The translations under genes were made by a program, and so were the position numbers. Under the pieces are notes generated by a model. The model was not told the DNA's origin and searched no databases. It saw only the letters and a program-made list of their open reading frames with translations. DNA of 41,883 nucleotides from Rhodospirillales bacterium (lineage in GTDB: Bacteria > Pseudomonadota > Alphaproteobacteria > UBA828): the NCBI GenBank assembly GCA_028820995.1, contig JAPPHR010000112.1, positions 1 through 41,883 of the forward strand, given 5' to 3'. Shown piece after piece: positions 33,029-41,349 of this stretch; the stretch's first letter is position 1, and the number at the start of each line of letters is the position of its first letter.

Positions 33029-34771
33029 ATGACCGCACCTGAGACAGAAACCGGCGCCGATCCGGTCACGCGCGAGATCATCCGCGGCAAGCTCCTGGCG
33101 CTTGCCGACGAGATGGGCATCGTCATCGCCAAGACCTCGATGAGCCCGGTCATCTACGAGGTGCTCGACTTCGCCTGCGGCCTCTGCGATGCCGACGGCG
33201 AGCTCGTGGTCCAGACCAACGGCATCACCCTCTTCACCGGCACCTTCGCGTTGCAGGTGCACTCCATCGTGCGCCGCCACGGCGAGACCATGCGGCCGGG
33301 CGACGTCTTCATGACCAACGACCCCTTCGAGGGCGGCACCCACAGCTGCGACATCGCGCTGATCAAGCCGATCTTCGTGGAGGACCGGCTCTTCGCCTTC
33401 GCCATCTCCGTGGCGCACTGGAGCGAGGTGGGCGGCGCCGTGCCCGGCAGCATCTCGCCCACTGCCACCGAGATCTATCAGGAGGGCGTGCGCTTCCCCG
33501 GCATCCGCGTCTGCCGGGACGACGAGACCATCGACGACGTGATCGCGCTGATCCGGGAGAACGTGCGCCTGCCCGTGCAGTCCCTCGGCGACTTCAACGC
33601 AGGGCTCGCCGCCGTCCGCATCGCCGAGACGCGGCTCCGCGAGGTCATCGCCCGCTACGGCAAGGCCGCGGTGGAAGGCACCTTCGGCCACATCCTGGAG
33701 ACCAGCGAGCGGCTCAGCCGGGCCGCCGTCGCAGCGCTCCCCGACGGCGACTACGAGGCGGAGGACTGGATCGACGGCGACGGCATTTCCGAAGAGCGCT
33801 TCCGCGTCGCCGTCCGCGTCCGCATACGGGGCGAGACGATCACGTTCGACTTCACCGGCACCAGCCCGATGGTCAAGGGGCCCATCAACTGCGCCTTCGG
33901 CGCGCTCGATTCGGCGGTCAAGACGGTGTTCAAGTCGCTGGTGGACCCGCAGGCGCCCTCCAACGAGGGCTGGTTCCGCCCGGTGAGCCTGGTCTGCCCG
34001 CCGGGCACCGTGTTCACCGCCGAGAAGCCGGCGCCCACCGGCTGGTACTACGAGGGCTCGGCCCATGCCTCCGAGCTTGCCTGGAAGGCGCTCGCCCACG
34101 TCGCGCCCGAGCGCTTCAGCGCAGGCTCCTACATGAGCCTCGCCGGCACCTACTTCTACGGCCGCGACCCGGAGAGCGGCGAGGTCTACGTCCACATCGA
34201 GCCCGCCATCGGCGGCTGGGGCGCGACCGCGTCGGGCGACGGCACCAGCGCGCTCATCGCCACCACCGACGGCGACACCTACAACTACTCGGTCGAGCTG
34301 TTCGAGGCGAAGTTCCCCCTCGCCATCCGCCGCTACGCCCTCAACGTGGAAGGTGGCGCGGGCGCAGGCCGCCACCGAGGCGGCTTCGGCGTGGTCCGCG
34401 AGTTCGAGGTGGCGGGTGCAGACGCCCACACCAATTGCAGCATCGGCCGCTCCATCGAGCGCCCGTGGGGTCTGCAGGGCGGCGGCGAGGGCTCGAACAA
34501 CTACATGCGGATCGAGTCGGGCGGCAGCGTCAAGCGGGTCGCGCGCATTCCCTACGAAGCGTTGGCGGAGGGCGATCGCGTCGCCGTGGTGACCGGCGGC
34601 GGCGGCGGCTTCGGCGATCCCCTCACCCGGCCGGCGGACCGGGTCGCGGCCGATGTCGCCGACGGCTACATCTCGGCCGAGCAGGCGCAGACCGACTACG
34701 GCGTCGTCATCGCTGCCGACGGGGCCGTGGACGAGGCCGCTACCGCCGCGCTCCGCGCCGAACCACGCTAA
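33029..34771 (+). CDS. hyuB: N-methylhydantoinase B / HyuB-family protein
   Basis: 580 residues, the usual length for HyuB, the partner of HyuA in hydantoinases, 5-oxoprolinases and acetone carboxylases. Typical parts are DPVTREIIRGKLLALADEMG, VIAKTSMSPVIYEVLDFACG, TNDPFEGGTHSCDIALI and HWSEVGGAVPGSISPT, with ITGFDFTGTSP-like EGETITFDFTGTS later. The family hydrolyses imide or lactam rings with ATP. GGAGG precedes ATG 33029. No HyuA is beside it; a luciferase-like gene follows 16 bp later. The substrate is not known. Confidence 0.88.
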   Translation: MTAPETETGADPVTREIIRGKLLALADEMGIVIAKTSMSPVIYEVLDFACGLCDADGELVVQTNGITLFTGTFALQVHSIVRRHGETMRPGDVFMTNDPFEGGTHSCDIALIKPIFVEDRLFAFAISVAHWSEVGGAVPGSISPTATEIYQEGVRFPGIRVCRDDETIDDVIALIRENVRLPVQSLGDFNAGLAAVRIAETRLREVIARYGKAAVEGTFGHILETSERLSRAAVAALPDGDYEAEDWIDGDGISEERFRVAVRVRIRGETITFDFTGTSPMVKGPINCAFGALDSAVKTVFKSLVDPQAPSNEGWFRPVSLVCPPGTVFTAEKPAPTGWYYEGSAHASELAWKALAHVAPERFSAGSYMSLAGTYFYGRDPESGEVYVHIEPAIGGWGATASGDGTSALIATTDGDTYNYSVELFEAKFPLAIRRYALNVEGGAGAGRHRGGFGVVREFEVAGADAHTNCSIGRSIERPWGLQGGGEGSNNYMRIESGGSVKRVARIPYEALAEGDRVAVVTGGGGGFGDPLTRPADRVAADVADGYISAEQAQTDYGVVIAADGAVDEAATAALRAEPR

Positions 34772-34787
34772 GCCTGAGAGAGGTCCG

Positions 34788-35813
34788 ATGGCCGGGAAGA
34801 CCCGCAAGTGGAAGTGGGCCGTGCTCTTCAGCGGCGACAACCTGACGCTGCAGGAGACCATCGCGTTCGCGGCCAAGGCCGAGGACGCAGGCGCGGACAG
34901 CCTGTGGACCACCGAGCTCGGCCGCGACGCCTTCGTGCCGCTCGCCGGCATGGCCGCCGCCTGCAAGCGCGCCCGCCTCGGCACCGGGGTCGCCATCTTC
35001 GCAAGGCCGCCTGCGCTCACCGAGATCAGCGCCATGTCTATGGCGGAGCTCACGAGCGGCCGCTTCGTGCTCGGCCTCGGCACCGCACCGCCCGCGTGGA
35101 ACGAGAACTGGCACGGCCTCCCCTACCGCCGCCCGGTGCGGCGCATGCGGGAATACGTCGAGGCGATCCGCCTGATGTGGACCGCCAACCCAGAGTCGCC
35201 CATCGAGTACGAAGGCGAGATCATCACGATCCGCGACTACCGCCGCGTGCTGGCACCGCTCTGCGCGCCGCCGCCGATCTACCTCGCCGCCGTGCAGCCG
35301 GCGATGCTGCAGCTCACGGGCGAGATCGCCGACGGCCTGCTGGCGAACCTCCTCAACACGCCCCGCTACTTCACCGACATCGTGCATCCCAACATCGACA
35401 AGGGCCTTGCCAGGGCGGGGCGCACCCGTGCCGATATCGAGCTCTGCTCGCTCAAGGTCTGCTCCGTGGACCGCGACCGGGAGCGTGCGCGCCGCCGCGC
35501 GCGCGGGCCCATCGCGTTCTATTCGTGCCTCCCCTACTTCGACCAGGTGCTCGACCCGGCCGGCTTCACGCGCGAGAAGCTTGCGATCCGCGATGCCTGG
35601 GCGCGCGCCGACCTCGCCGCCATGACCGGCCTCGTGACCGACGACATGGTGGATGCGCTGGTATTGGCCGGCACGCCGGACGACGTGCGCAGCCAGCTCG
35701 ACCGCTTCGAGGGACTGTTCGAGACCGTGCTGCTCTACTGCCCGATGCCCTTCATCGAGCGCGAGGAATCGCTGGCCAACCACCATGCCATGATCGAGGC
35801 GTTCGCGGACTGA
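34788..35813 (+). CDS. Luciferase-like (LLM class) oxidoreductase
   Basis: 341 residues of the LLM superfamily, with a luciferase-like TIM barrel: WAVLFSGDNLTLQETIAF, AEDAGADSLWTTELGRD, LGTGVAIFARPPALTEISAM, LTSGRFVLGLGTAPP and the C-terminal TPDDVRSQLDRFEGLF. The pattern recalls F420-dependent methylenetetrahydromethanopterin reductase-like members. It is only distantly like the luciferase-like gene at 24-25 kb. It follows hyuB by 16 bp with GAGAGAGG before the ATG and precedes the CMD-like gene by 25 bp, so the three are probably one operon. Confidence 0.85.
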   Translation: MAGKTRKWKWAVLFSGDNLTLQETIAFAAKAEDAGADSLWTTELGRDAFVPLAGMAAACKRARLGTGVAIFARPPALTEISAMSMAELTSGRFVLGLGTAPPAWNENWHGLPYRRPVRRMREYVEAIRLMWTANPESPIEYEGEIITIRDYRRVLAPLCAPPPIYLAAVQPAMLQLTGEIADGLLANLLNTPRYFTDIVHPNIDKGLARAGRTRADIELCSLKVCSVDRDRERARRRARGPIAFYSCLPYFDQVLDPAGFTREKLAIRDAWARADLAAMTGLVTDDMVDALVLAGTPDDVRSQLDRFEGLFETVLLYCPMPFIEREESLANHHAMIEAFAD

Positions 35814-35838
35814 ACCGTCGCACCAAGAGGATGGACGC

Positions 35839-36396
35839 ATGACGAGCTATGCCGAGGCCCAACGCCTGCCACGCGCGGACCGCAGCGATTTCCCGGCCGG
35901 CAAGACGGAAATCTGGGATCACGTGGTCGAGACCCGCAAGCTCGACTTCATGCCCAACATGTTCGCGGTCATGGGGCGGAGCCCGGAGGCGCTCAGGTCA
36001 GTTGCCGCCGTGGGCGAGCATGTCCGCTGGCACTCGGCACTGGATAACGATCTGCGCGAGATGGTGATCTGCACCGTCGCTCAAGGAGTCGGCAATGTCT
36101 ACGAGTGGGACCACCACATCCACAAGGTGCCGGAGCGCTTCCGCAAGTCCGTAGGCACACTCGCGATCGAGGCCGAGCCCGCACCCGTCGGGCCGGCGCT
36201 CCGCCTCTGCCGCCTGCTGGCGAGCGGCGAGGACGTGGACGACGCGCTGGTCGCAGACTTGCGCGAAGCCCTCGGCGACGCCGGCCTCGTCGATCTCGTG
36301 GTGATGGTCGGCTACTACCAGCTCCTCGGCAGCTTCTGCGCCGTCCTTGGCATCGAAGTCGAAGAGGCCGTCGCCCACGTCCCCTTCAACGGCTGA
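35839..36396 (+). CDS. Carboxymuconolactone decarboxylase-like (CMD/AhpD-fold) protein
   Basis: 185 residues, all-helical. The N-terminal segment ADRSDFPAGKTEIWDHVVETR and the central LDNDLREMVICTVAQGVGNVYEWDHH match the CMD family, but the CxxC redox pair of AhpD is absent; the region has only isolated Cys residues. Members act in aromatic or lactone breakdown or as peroxidase partners. AAGAGGA precedes ATG 35839. It is the last gene of the hyuB run and its stop lies in the loop of a hairpin shared with the convergent E1 gene. Confidence 0.75.
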   Translation: MTSYAEAQRLPRADRSDFPAGKTEIWDHVVETRKLDFMPNMFAVMGRSPEALRSVAAVGEHVRWHSALDNDLREMVICTVAQGVGNVYEWDHHIHKVPERFRKSVGTLAIEAEPAPVGPALRLCRLLASGEDVDDALVADLREALGDAGLVDLVVMVGYYQLLGSFCAVLGIEVEEAVAHVPFNG

Positions 36397-36403
36397 GGCC
36401 GTT
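36388..36403. terminator. Short hairpin between convergent genes
   Basis: AACGGC and GCCGTT form a perfect 6-bp stem with loop TGAG; the loop holds the TGA stop of the CMD-like gene. The E1 gene ends 6 bases further on the other strand. There is no T-run, so it is a weak bidirectional terminator candidate. Confidence 0.35.
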
Positions 36404-36408
36404 ACGCG

Positions 36409-38604
36409 CTACTCCGCGGCGTCGGGCAGCGGCGCGGCCTCGGTGACGGCGCGCAGCCCCGCGATCACGTCCTCTTCTTGCGCAAGCGCGGCGGTCTCCA
36501 GCACCTTGGAGACGACGGGCGCCGCCTGCGAGCCGGAGACCCGCAGGATCTCGTGATCGAGCCAGTCGAAGAGCCGCTCCTGCGCCTCCTGGGCGATGCG
36601 GGCGCCGAGCGAAGGCCCGCGCGCGGTCTGCTCCACGATCAGCAGACGGTTGGTGCGCTGCACGCTGGCCCCGATGGTCTCCCAGTCCATGCCGAGCGGG
36701 TCGAGGGTGCGCAGATCGATCACCTCGGCGTCGATCCCGGCGGCCTCTGTGGCGGCGACGCTCACCGGCACCATGTTGGCGCAGGTCACCACCGTGCAGG
36801 CTGAGCCGGGGCGCACGATGCGCGCCTTGCCGAAGGGGATGCAGTAGTCGAGGTCGTCCGGCACCAGCCCTGAGCCCTGGTAGAGCGCCTGGCACTCGAT
36901 GATCGCCACCGGGTCGTTGCAGCGGACGGCGCTGTTGAAGAGCCCCACGTAGTCGAATGGCGTGGTCGGCGCGACGATGCGCCAGCCCGGCCAGAGCGCG
37001 AAGATTCCCGACGGGTCCATCGAATGCTGCGAGCCGTAGCCCCCGCCGGCCGCCACGCGGGCGCGCAGGATCAGCGGCGCATCGTGCCGGCCGCCGAACA
37101 TGTGGCGCACCTTGGCCGCCTGGTTGAAGAGCTGGTCCGCCGCGACCAGGCAGAAGTCCGCATACATGATCTCGACGACGGGCCTGAGCCCGTTGACCGC
37201 AGCGCCGAGCCCCATGCCGCAAAAGCCGTTTTCCGCAATCGGCGTGCCGATCAGGCGCTCAGGCCACACCTCCTTGATCCCCTTGGTGGCCCCCGCAGTG
37301 CCGCCCTTGAGCCGGTGCACGTCCTCGCCCAGCACGATCACGCTTTCGTCCCGCTCCATCGCGTGGAACTGCGCGGCGGCGATCGATTCGATGAAGGTCA
37401 TCTCGCGCGCCGCCGCCGGGTCCACGTCCTCCGGCTCCATGCGCGGCACGCCGTCGAGCTCCGAGAGGTCGCCGCGGATGCCGATATCGATCTCTGCCGT
37501 GTCGGGCCAGAGCGCCGGCACGACGCGGAGCCGATTGGTTCCCGGCTCGGTCTCGGTCAGCGCCTTCGCGGCGCTCTCCACCGCTGCGTGCGCGCGCCCT
37601 TCCAGCACCGCGACCCCGGCCTCGTCTATGATGCCGCAGTCGATCAGATGCTTCGGCATGGTGGTTACCGGGTCACGGTCGTGCCAGGCCTCCTCCTTGT
37701 CCTTGTCGCGGTAGCCGAAGGCGCTGCCCTTCATCGGTCCGTGCTGGTGGAAGTAGCGGTAGGTGAGGGATTCGATCAGCGCCGGTCCCGTCTCGTCCTC
37801 GATCCGGCCGCGCGCCCACTGCATGGCCTTGCGCACGGCCATCACGTCCATGCCGTCGACCTCGACCGAGGGCACGGCGAGCCCCTGCCCCCGCGCGGAA
37901 AGCCTGGTCTCGCGCGTGGTTTCCGAGACATGCGTCGAGACGCCGTAGAGGTTGTTCTCGACGAAGAAGACGATGGGCAGGTCGTAGAGGGCGGCCATGT
38001 TGAGGGATTCGTAGGCCGCGCCGTTCTGCATCGCGCCGTCCCCGAAGAAGGTAACGGTGAGGTTGCCGCTGCGCCGGAGCTTCTCGGCCAGCGCGTAGCC
38101 CACCGCCTGCGGCGGGTTGCCGCCGACGATGGCGTTGGTGCCGAGCACGCCGGCCTCGTCCCAGCGCATGTGCATCGAGCCGCCGCGCCCGCCGCAGTAG
38201 CCGGGCGAGAGCCCCATGATCTCGGCCATGGAGCGGTGCACGACCTCCTGCATCGCGTCGGGCCACTCGTCGGCGCGCGGGTCGTAGTCCGCCGGCGCCG
38301 CGTGGTTCAGGAACTTCGCCAGGAACTGGTGATGGGCGCGGTGCGTGGCGTTGATCTTGTCGGCGTCCGTCAGCGTCGACATGGCGCCGACGGCGCCGCC
38401 CTCCTGGCCGATGCTCGCGTGCGCGGGCCCGTGCACGCAGCCCGCCTTGAAGAGCTCCAGGATGCGTTCCTCGAAGCGGCGGATGAGGATGAGCTGCTCC
38501 AGGAGATAGGCGAGGACCTGCGGATCCTCGTTCCGCCAGTCGTCCTCGTCCGCGCTCAGCCGATTCCACGGAGTCATCGAGGTCAGTGGTTCCATCGTCG
38601 GCAT
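36409..38604 (-). CDS. Fused E1 alpha/beta TPP-dependent dehydrogenase
   Basis: 731 residues joining the two chains usually separate in pyruvate, acetoin or branched-chain dehydrogenase E1. Residues ~1-340 are the alpha part with HGPAHASIGQEGGAVGA and the thiamine-diphosphate motif GDGAMQNGAAYES ending VENN. Residues ~395-731 are the beta part: TFIESIAAAQFHAMERDESVI, GEDVHRLKGGTAGATKGI, TPIAENGFCGMGLGAA and EQTARGPSLGARI. It decarboxylates a 2-oxo acid or acetoin-like compound. No E2 or E3 gene is near. GGGGAG lies 7 bases before ATG 38604; a TATAAG box is at 38637-38642. Confidence 0.9.
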   Translation of the reverse strand: MPTMEPLTSMTPWNRLSADEDDWRNEDPQVLAYLLEQLILIRRFEERILELFKAGCVHGPAHASIGQEGGAVGAMSTLTDADKINATHRAHHQFLAKFLNHAAPADYDPRADEWPDAMQEVVHRSMAEIMGLSPGYCGGRGGSMHMRWDEAGVLGTNAIVGGNPPQAVGYALAEKLRRSGNLTVTFFGDGAMQNGAAYESLNMAALYDLPIVFFVENNLYGVSTHVSETTRETRLSARGQGLAVPSVEVDGMDVMAVRKAMQWARGRIEDETGPALIESLTYRYFHQHGPMKGSAFGYRDKDKEEAWHDRDPVTTMPKHLIDCGIIDEAGVAVLEGRAHAAVESAAKALTETEPGTNRLRVVPALWPDTAEIDIGIRGDLSELDGVPRMEPEDVDPAAAREMTFIESIAAAQFHAMERDESVIVLGEDVHRLKGGTAGATKGIKEVWPERLIGTPIAENGFCGMGLGAAVNGLRPVVEIMYADFCLVAADQLFNQAAKVRHMFGGRHDAPLILRARVAAGGGYGSQHSMDPSGIFALWPGWRIVAPTTPFDYVGLFNSAVRCNDPVAIIECQALYQGSGLVPDDLDYCIPFGKARIVRPGSACTVVTCANMVPVSVAATEAAGIDAEVIDLRTLDPLGMDWETIGASVQRTNRLLIVEQTARGPSLGARIAQEAQERLFDWLDHEILRVSGSQAAPVVSKVLETAALAQEEDVIAGLRAVTEAAPLPDAAE

Positions 38605-38751
38605 CGCGCTCTCCCCTGCCCGCTTCCGCCTCCGGACTTATAGCAGAGAACGGGGAGCCGGCACGCTTGGCGCCGCCTGCGGGGCGCGCTAGAACCCATC
38701 GCACCGGCGTCTCGGCCGGAGGGGCACGCATGGCGGAGGCCGGCGCGCACG

Positions 38752-39621
38752 ATGATTTACGACGAGCCGCGATTCACGCCGGGCGGCGACCGCTTCATCG
38801 AGATGGAGCTGGGGGACGAGCTCAACTTCGACCTCAACTTCCTGGTCCACGCGCTGACCGCGCGGGTCCGCGAGGCCGACTTCGACGGCATCATCGAGCT
38901 GCTGCCCAACATGGCCTCCATCGTCATCAGCTACGATCCCGACCGGATCGGCTACGACGACGTGGTGCGCGAGATCGGCGGGATCTTCGCCTCCCTCGGC
39001 TCGCTGGAGGACGTGGAGCTGCCGAGCCCGCTCTACACCTTCCCCGTGCTCTACTTCGACCACGTCACCCGCGCCTGTTGGGAGGACTACTGCGCCCGCA
39101 TCGCAGACAAGGAGTACGACCCGGACCTCATGGTGCGGCTCAACGGGCTGGAGAGCCGCGCGCAGCTCGCGCGCATCCATTCGGGCACGGAATACTGGGT
39201 GGCGGCTCTGGGCTTCTATCCGGGCCTCGCCTCGCTGATCGCGCTGGACCCGCGCTGCCGGCTCACGGCGCCCAAGTACAACCCGCCCCGCACCTGGACG
39301 CCCAAGGGCACGCTTGGCTATGGCGGCTCCGTGACCTGCCTCTACCCGGCGCGCACGCCCGGCGGCTACCAGATCATCGGCCATTCGCCGGTGCCGGTGT
39401 TCGACCTGGCGCAGCGGCTGCGCGCCTTCCGCGACCGCCTCGCTCTCCTCAGGCCCGGCGACCGCGTGCGCTTCGTGCCCGTGGGCCGCGAGGAGTACGA
39501 CCACGTGAGCGCCCAGGTGGAGAGCGGCGCCTACGAGCACCAGGTCGCGGCTTACGCCAAGTTCTCGATCCGCGCCTACCACGCGTGGCTGGAGACCCTG
39601 GACATGAGCGTTCGGTTCTGA
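38752..39621 (+). CDS. PxpB/KipI-family 5-oxoprolinase-type subunit, first copy
   Basis: 289 residues, like PxpB (allophanate hydrolase subunit 1, KipI). Recognisable are SIVISYDPDRIGYDDVVREI, HSGTEYWVAALGFYPGLASL, the PKGTLGYGGSVTCLYPARTPGGYQIIGHS region in pieces, and the C-terminal FDLAQRLRAFRDRLALL. PxpB with PxpC and PxpA hydrolyses 5-oxoproline using ATP. The variants here (GFYPG for GFMPGF-type, LGYGGSVT for VGIAGGQT) place it in a divergent subfamily, so the substrate may differ. It is read divergently from the E1 gene, 147 bp away. Confidence 0.85.
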   Translation: MIYDEPRFTPGGDRFIEMELGDELNFDLNFLVHALTARVREADFDGIIELLPNMASIVISYDPDRIGYDDVVREIGGIFASLGSLEDVELPSPLYTFPVLYFDHVTRACWEDYCARIADKEYDPDLMVRLNGLESRAQLARIHSGTEYWVAALGFYPGLASLIALDPRCRLTAPKYNPPRTWTPKGTLGYGGSVTCLYPARTPGGYQIIGHSPVPVFDLAQRLRAFRDRLALLRPGDRVRFVPVGREEYDHVSAQVESGAYEHQVAAYAKFSIRAYHAWLETLDMSVRF

Positions 39622-39668
39622 TGCGTCTCAGGGCGTTGGCCGCCGACGCTAATGCTTGACACGCCGTA

Positions 39669-39962
39669 TCAGGATCGGGCAGCCCAGTAGGCCGGCCTCC
39701 GCCTGTGATGAGCCACAGCGAGTATCTCGATCCTCCCACTCGTCTCCCGATAGATGATGGAGAGAGGGAACCGTACCAAGGGCGCCCGGCGAATGTCCGG
39801 CCCCTGGACGATTCGAAATCGGTGCGGGTCAGTGCTTACGGCCTTCAGGGCTTGCTCGAACGCCGCCAGGTAGTGGCTGCCGAGCCCAGGCCGGCGGGAT
39901 TCGTAGTACGCGACGGTCTCCAGGTGCTCCGCTTCTGCCTCCGGGTGAAACCGGATCGTCAC
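39669..39962 (-). CDS. ParE/RelE-family toxin
   Basis: 97 residues. The pattern MTIRFHPEAEAEHLETVAYYESRRPGLG is split: an early beta strand, then a helix pair, and the end RFPLSIIYRETSGRIEILAVAHHRRRPAYW, typical of ParE/RelE toxins (a gyrase poison or mRNA interferase). It overlaps the antitoxin stop by ATGA, the classical antitoxin-first order. It ends 47 bp before the end of the first PxpB-like gene on the other strand. Confidence 0.9.
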   Translation of the reverse strand: MTIRFHPEAEAEHLETVAYYESRRPGLGSHYLAAFEQALKAVSTDPHRFRIVQGPDIRRAPLVRFPLSIIYRETSGRIEILAVAHHRRRPAYWAARS

Positions 39963-40183
39963 CGCAGGAGCGACCGCGCCTTCTGCCGCACCTCCTCTTC
40001 GGGAATCGCCTGCACGTCGCCGCGGTCGAGTTCGCGGGCGCGGCGGGCCGCCACCGAAAGCCAGGCACGCTCGAGGTCGGCTTCGGACGGCTCATCGAGG
40101 CTGGACAGCAGCTTCTCGGCGAGCGCTGCCCTATCGTCCGGCGGCAGGCTCAGAGCCGCCTTCTGCAGGGTCTTGGGGTCCAT
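39959..40183 (-). CDS. Addiction-module antitoxin (TIGR02574-type)
   Basis: 74 residues. The run LQKAALSLPPDDRAALAEKLLSSLD and the later DLERAWLSVAARRARELDRG and IPEEEVRQKARSLL fit the short putative addiction-module component family that pairs with ParE/RelE toxins. I chose ATG 40183 because GGAGGAG lies 8 bases upstream. It would neutralise the toxin and probably repress its own promoter, which should lie in the 188 bp before pxpC. Confidence 0.88.
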   Translation of the reverse strand: MDPKTLQKAALSLPPDDRAALAEKLLSSLDEPSEADLERAWLSVAARRARELDRGDVQAIPEEEVRQKARSLLR

Positions 40184-40371
40184 CGCGCTTGCTCCTCCAA
40201 TCCGCGCGGGCTCGGTCCCGCTGGTGGAGAGCATCATAGCCCGATCATGGCCACGTGTATCGGTCGAGCGCTCCTGGCGGCGGGGTTGTTCGGGACATCG
40301 GCTGGCCCCAGGATGACCGCCTTCTAAGTACGGGACCACGACATGACGGAAGCGCGGGACGGACGGCAGCG

Positions 40372-41349
40372 ATGATCGAGGTGCTCAAGGCCGGGCTGGA
40401 GACCTGCGTGCAGGACTTTCCTGGCCGTTACGGTTTCTGGGAGCAGGGTTTTCCGCCATCCGGACCCTTCGACATGTGGTCCTTCCGTCTCGCCAATTTG
40501 CTGGTGGGAAACGCGCCGGAGGACGCGGGGCTGGAGATCCAGTTCCTCGGACCCACGCTGCGCTTCGAGAGTGCGGCCGTGATAGCGCTCACCGGAGCCA
40601 CCATGGCGCCCCGGCTCGACGGCGCACCGATTCCGCAGTGGGAGAGCGTCGCCGTCCCAGCCGGCGCGGTGCTGGAGACCGGCTTCGCCCGCGTCGGCGC
40701 CCGCGCCTATCTCGCCGTCTCTGGCGGCATCGATACGGCGCCGGTGCTGGGCTCCCGCGCAACCTTCCACATGGCAGGCGTCGGTGGCATCGAGGGCCAC
40801 GCCCTGAAGGACGGCCAGCGATTACCGCTGGGTGCCGCAGACGGCACGCCCTCCCGCCGCGTGCGCCTGGACTGCCGCCCACCCATCCCCTTGGAAAACA
40901 GCTGGCAGATCGAGGTCGTGGCCGGCCCCAACGACGACTGGATCGACGAAGAGGGGCAACGCATGTTCCTGGAGAGCGCTTGGACGCTGCAGGCCCGCAG
41001 CAACCGCACCGGCTACCGCCTCTCCGGCCCCGAGTGGACGTTTGCCGCCCGCGCCACAGACAAGGGGCTGGAGCACGGCGAGCACCCCTCCAACATCCTG
41101 GACCACGGCTATCCCGTGGGCGCGGTGAACCTCTGCGGCCAGACGCCGATCATCCTGGTGAACGATGGACCCTCGGCCGGCGGCTTCATCAACCCCTTCA
41201 CGGTGCCCTCGGCGGCATTCTGGAAGCTCGCCCAGTCCAAGCCCAACGACACCTACCGCTTCCACCTGGTCTCGGTCACGGAAGCGCAGGCCGCGCGCCG
41301 CGCCATCGACGCGCTCTGCGCCGAATCGAGCCTGGAGGACGCCGCGTGA
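40372..41349 (+). CDS. PxpC/KipA-family 5-oxoprolinase-type subunit
   Basis: 325 residues, biotin-dependent carboxyltransferase-like fold of PxpC (KipA, allophanate hydrolase subunit 2). Signatures are GLETCVQDFPGRYGFWEQG, FRLANLLVGNAPEDAGLEIQ, AYLAVSGGIDTAPVLGSRAT and RSNRTGYRLSGPEW. It partners PxpB in ATP-dependent opening of 5-oxoproline or a related lactam or allophanate. Its stop overlaps the GTG of the second PxpB-like gene (GTGA, 41346-41349). The ribosome site is weak (GGACGG). It is divergent from the toxin-antitoxin pair. Confidence 0.9.
   Translation: MIEVLKAGLETCVQDFPGRYGFWEQGFPPSGPFDMWSFRLANLLVGNAPEDAGLEIQFLGPTLRFESAAVIALTGATMAPRLDGAPIPQWESVAVPAGAVLETGFARVGARAYLAVSGGIDTAPVLGSRATFHMAGVGGIEGHALKDGQRLPLGAADGTPSRRVRLDCRPPIPLENSWQIEVVAGPNDDWIDEEGQRMFLESAWTLQARSNRTGYRLSGPEWTFAARATDKGLEHGEHPSNILDHGYPVGAVNLCGQTPIILVNDGPSAGGFINPFTVPSAAFWKLAQSKPNDTYRFHLVSVTEAQAARRAIDALCAESSLEDAA

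Noticed and set aside
32852-35083. 743-codon open frame opposite hyuB
   Set aside because: It is a shadow of hyuB and its neighbours; codon-position composition follows the + strand genes.
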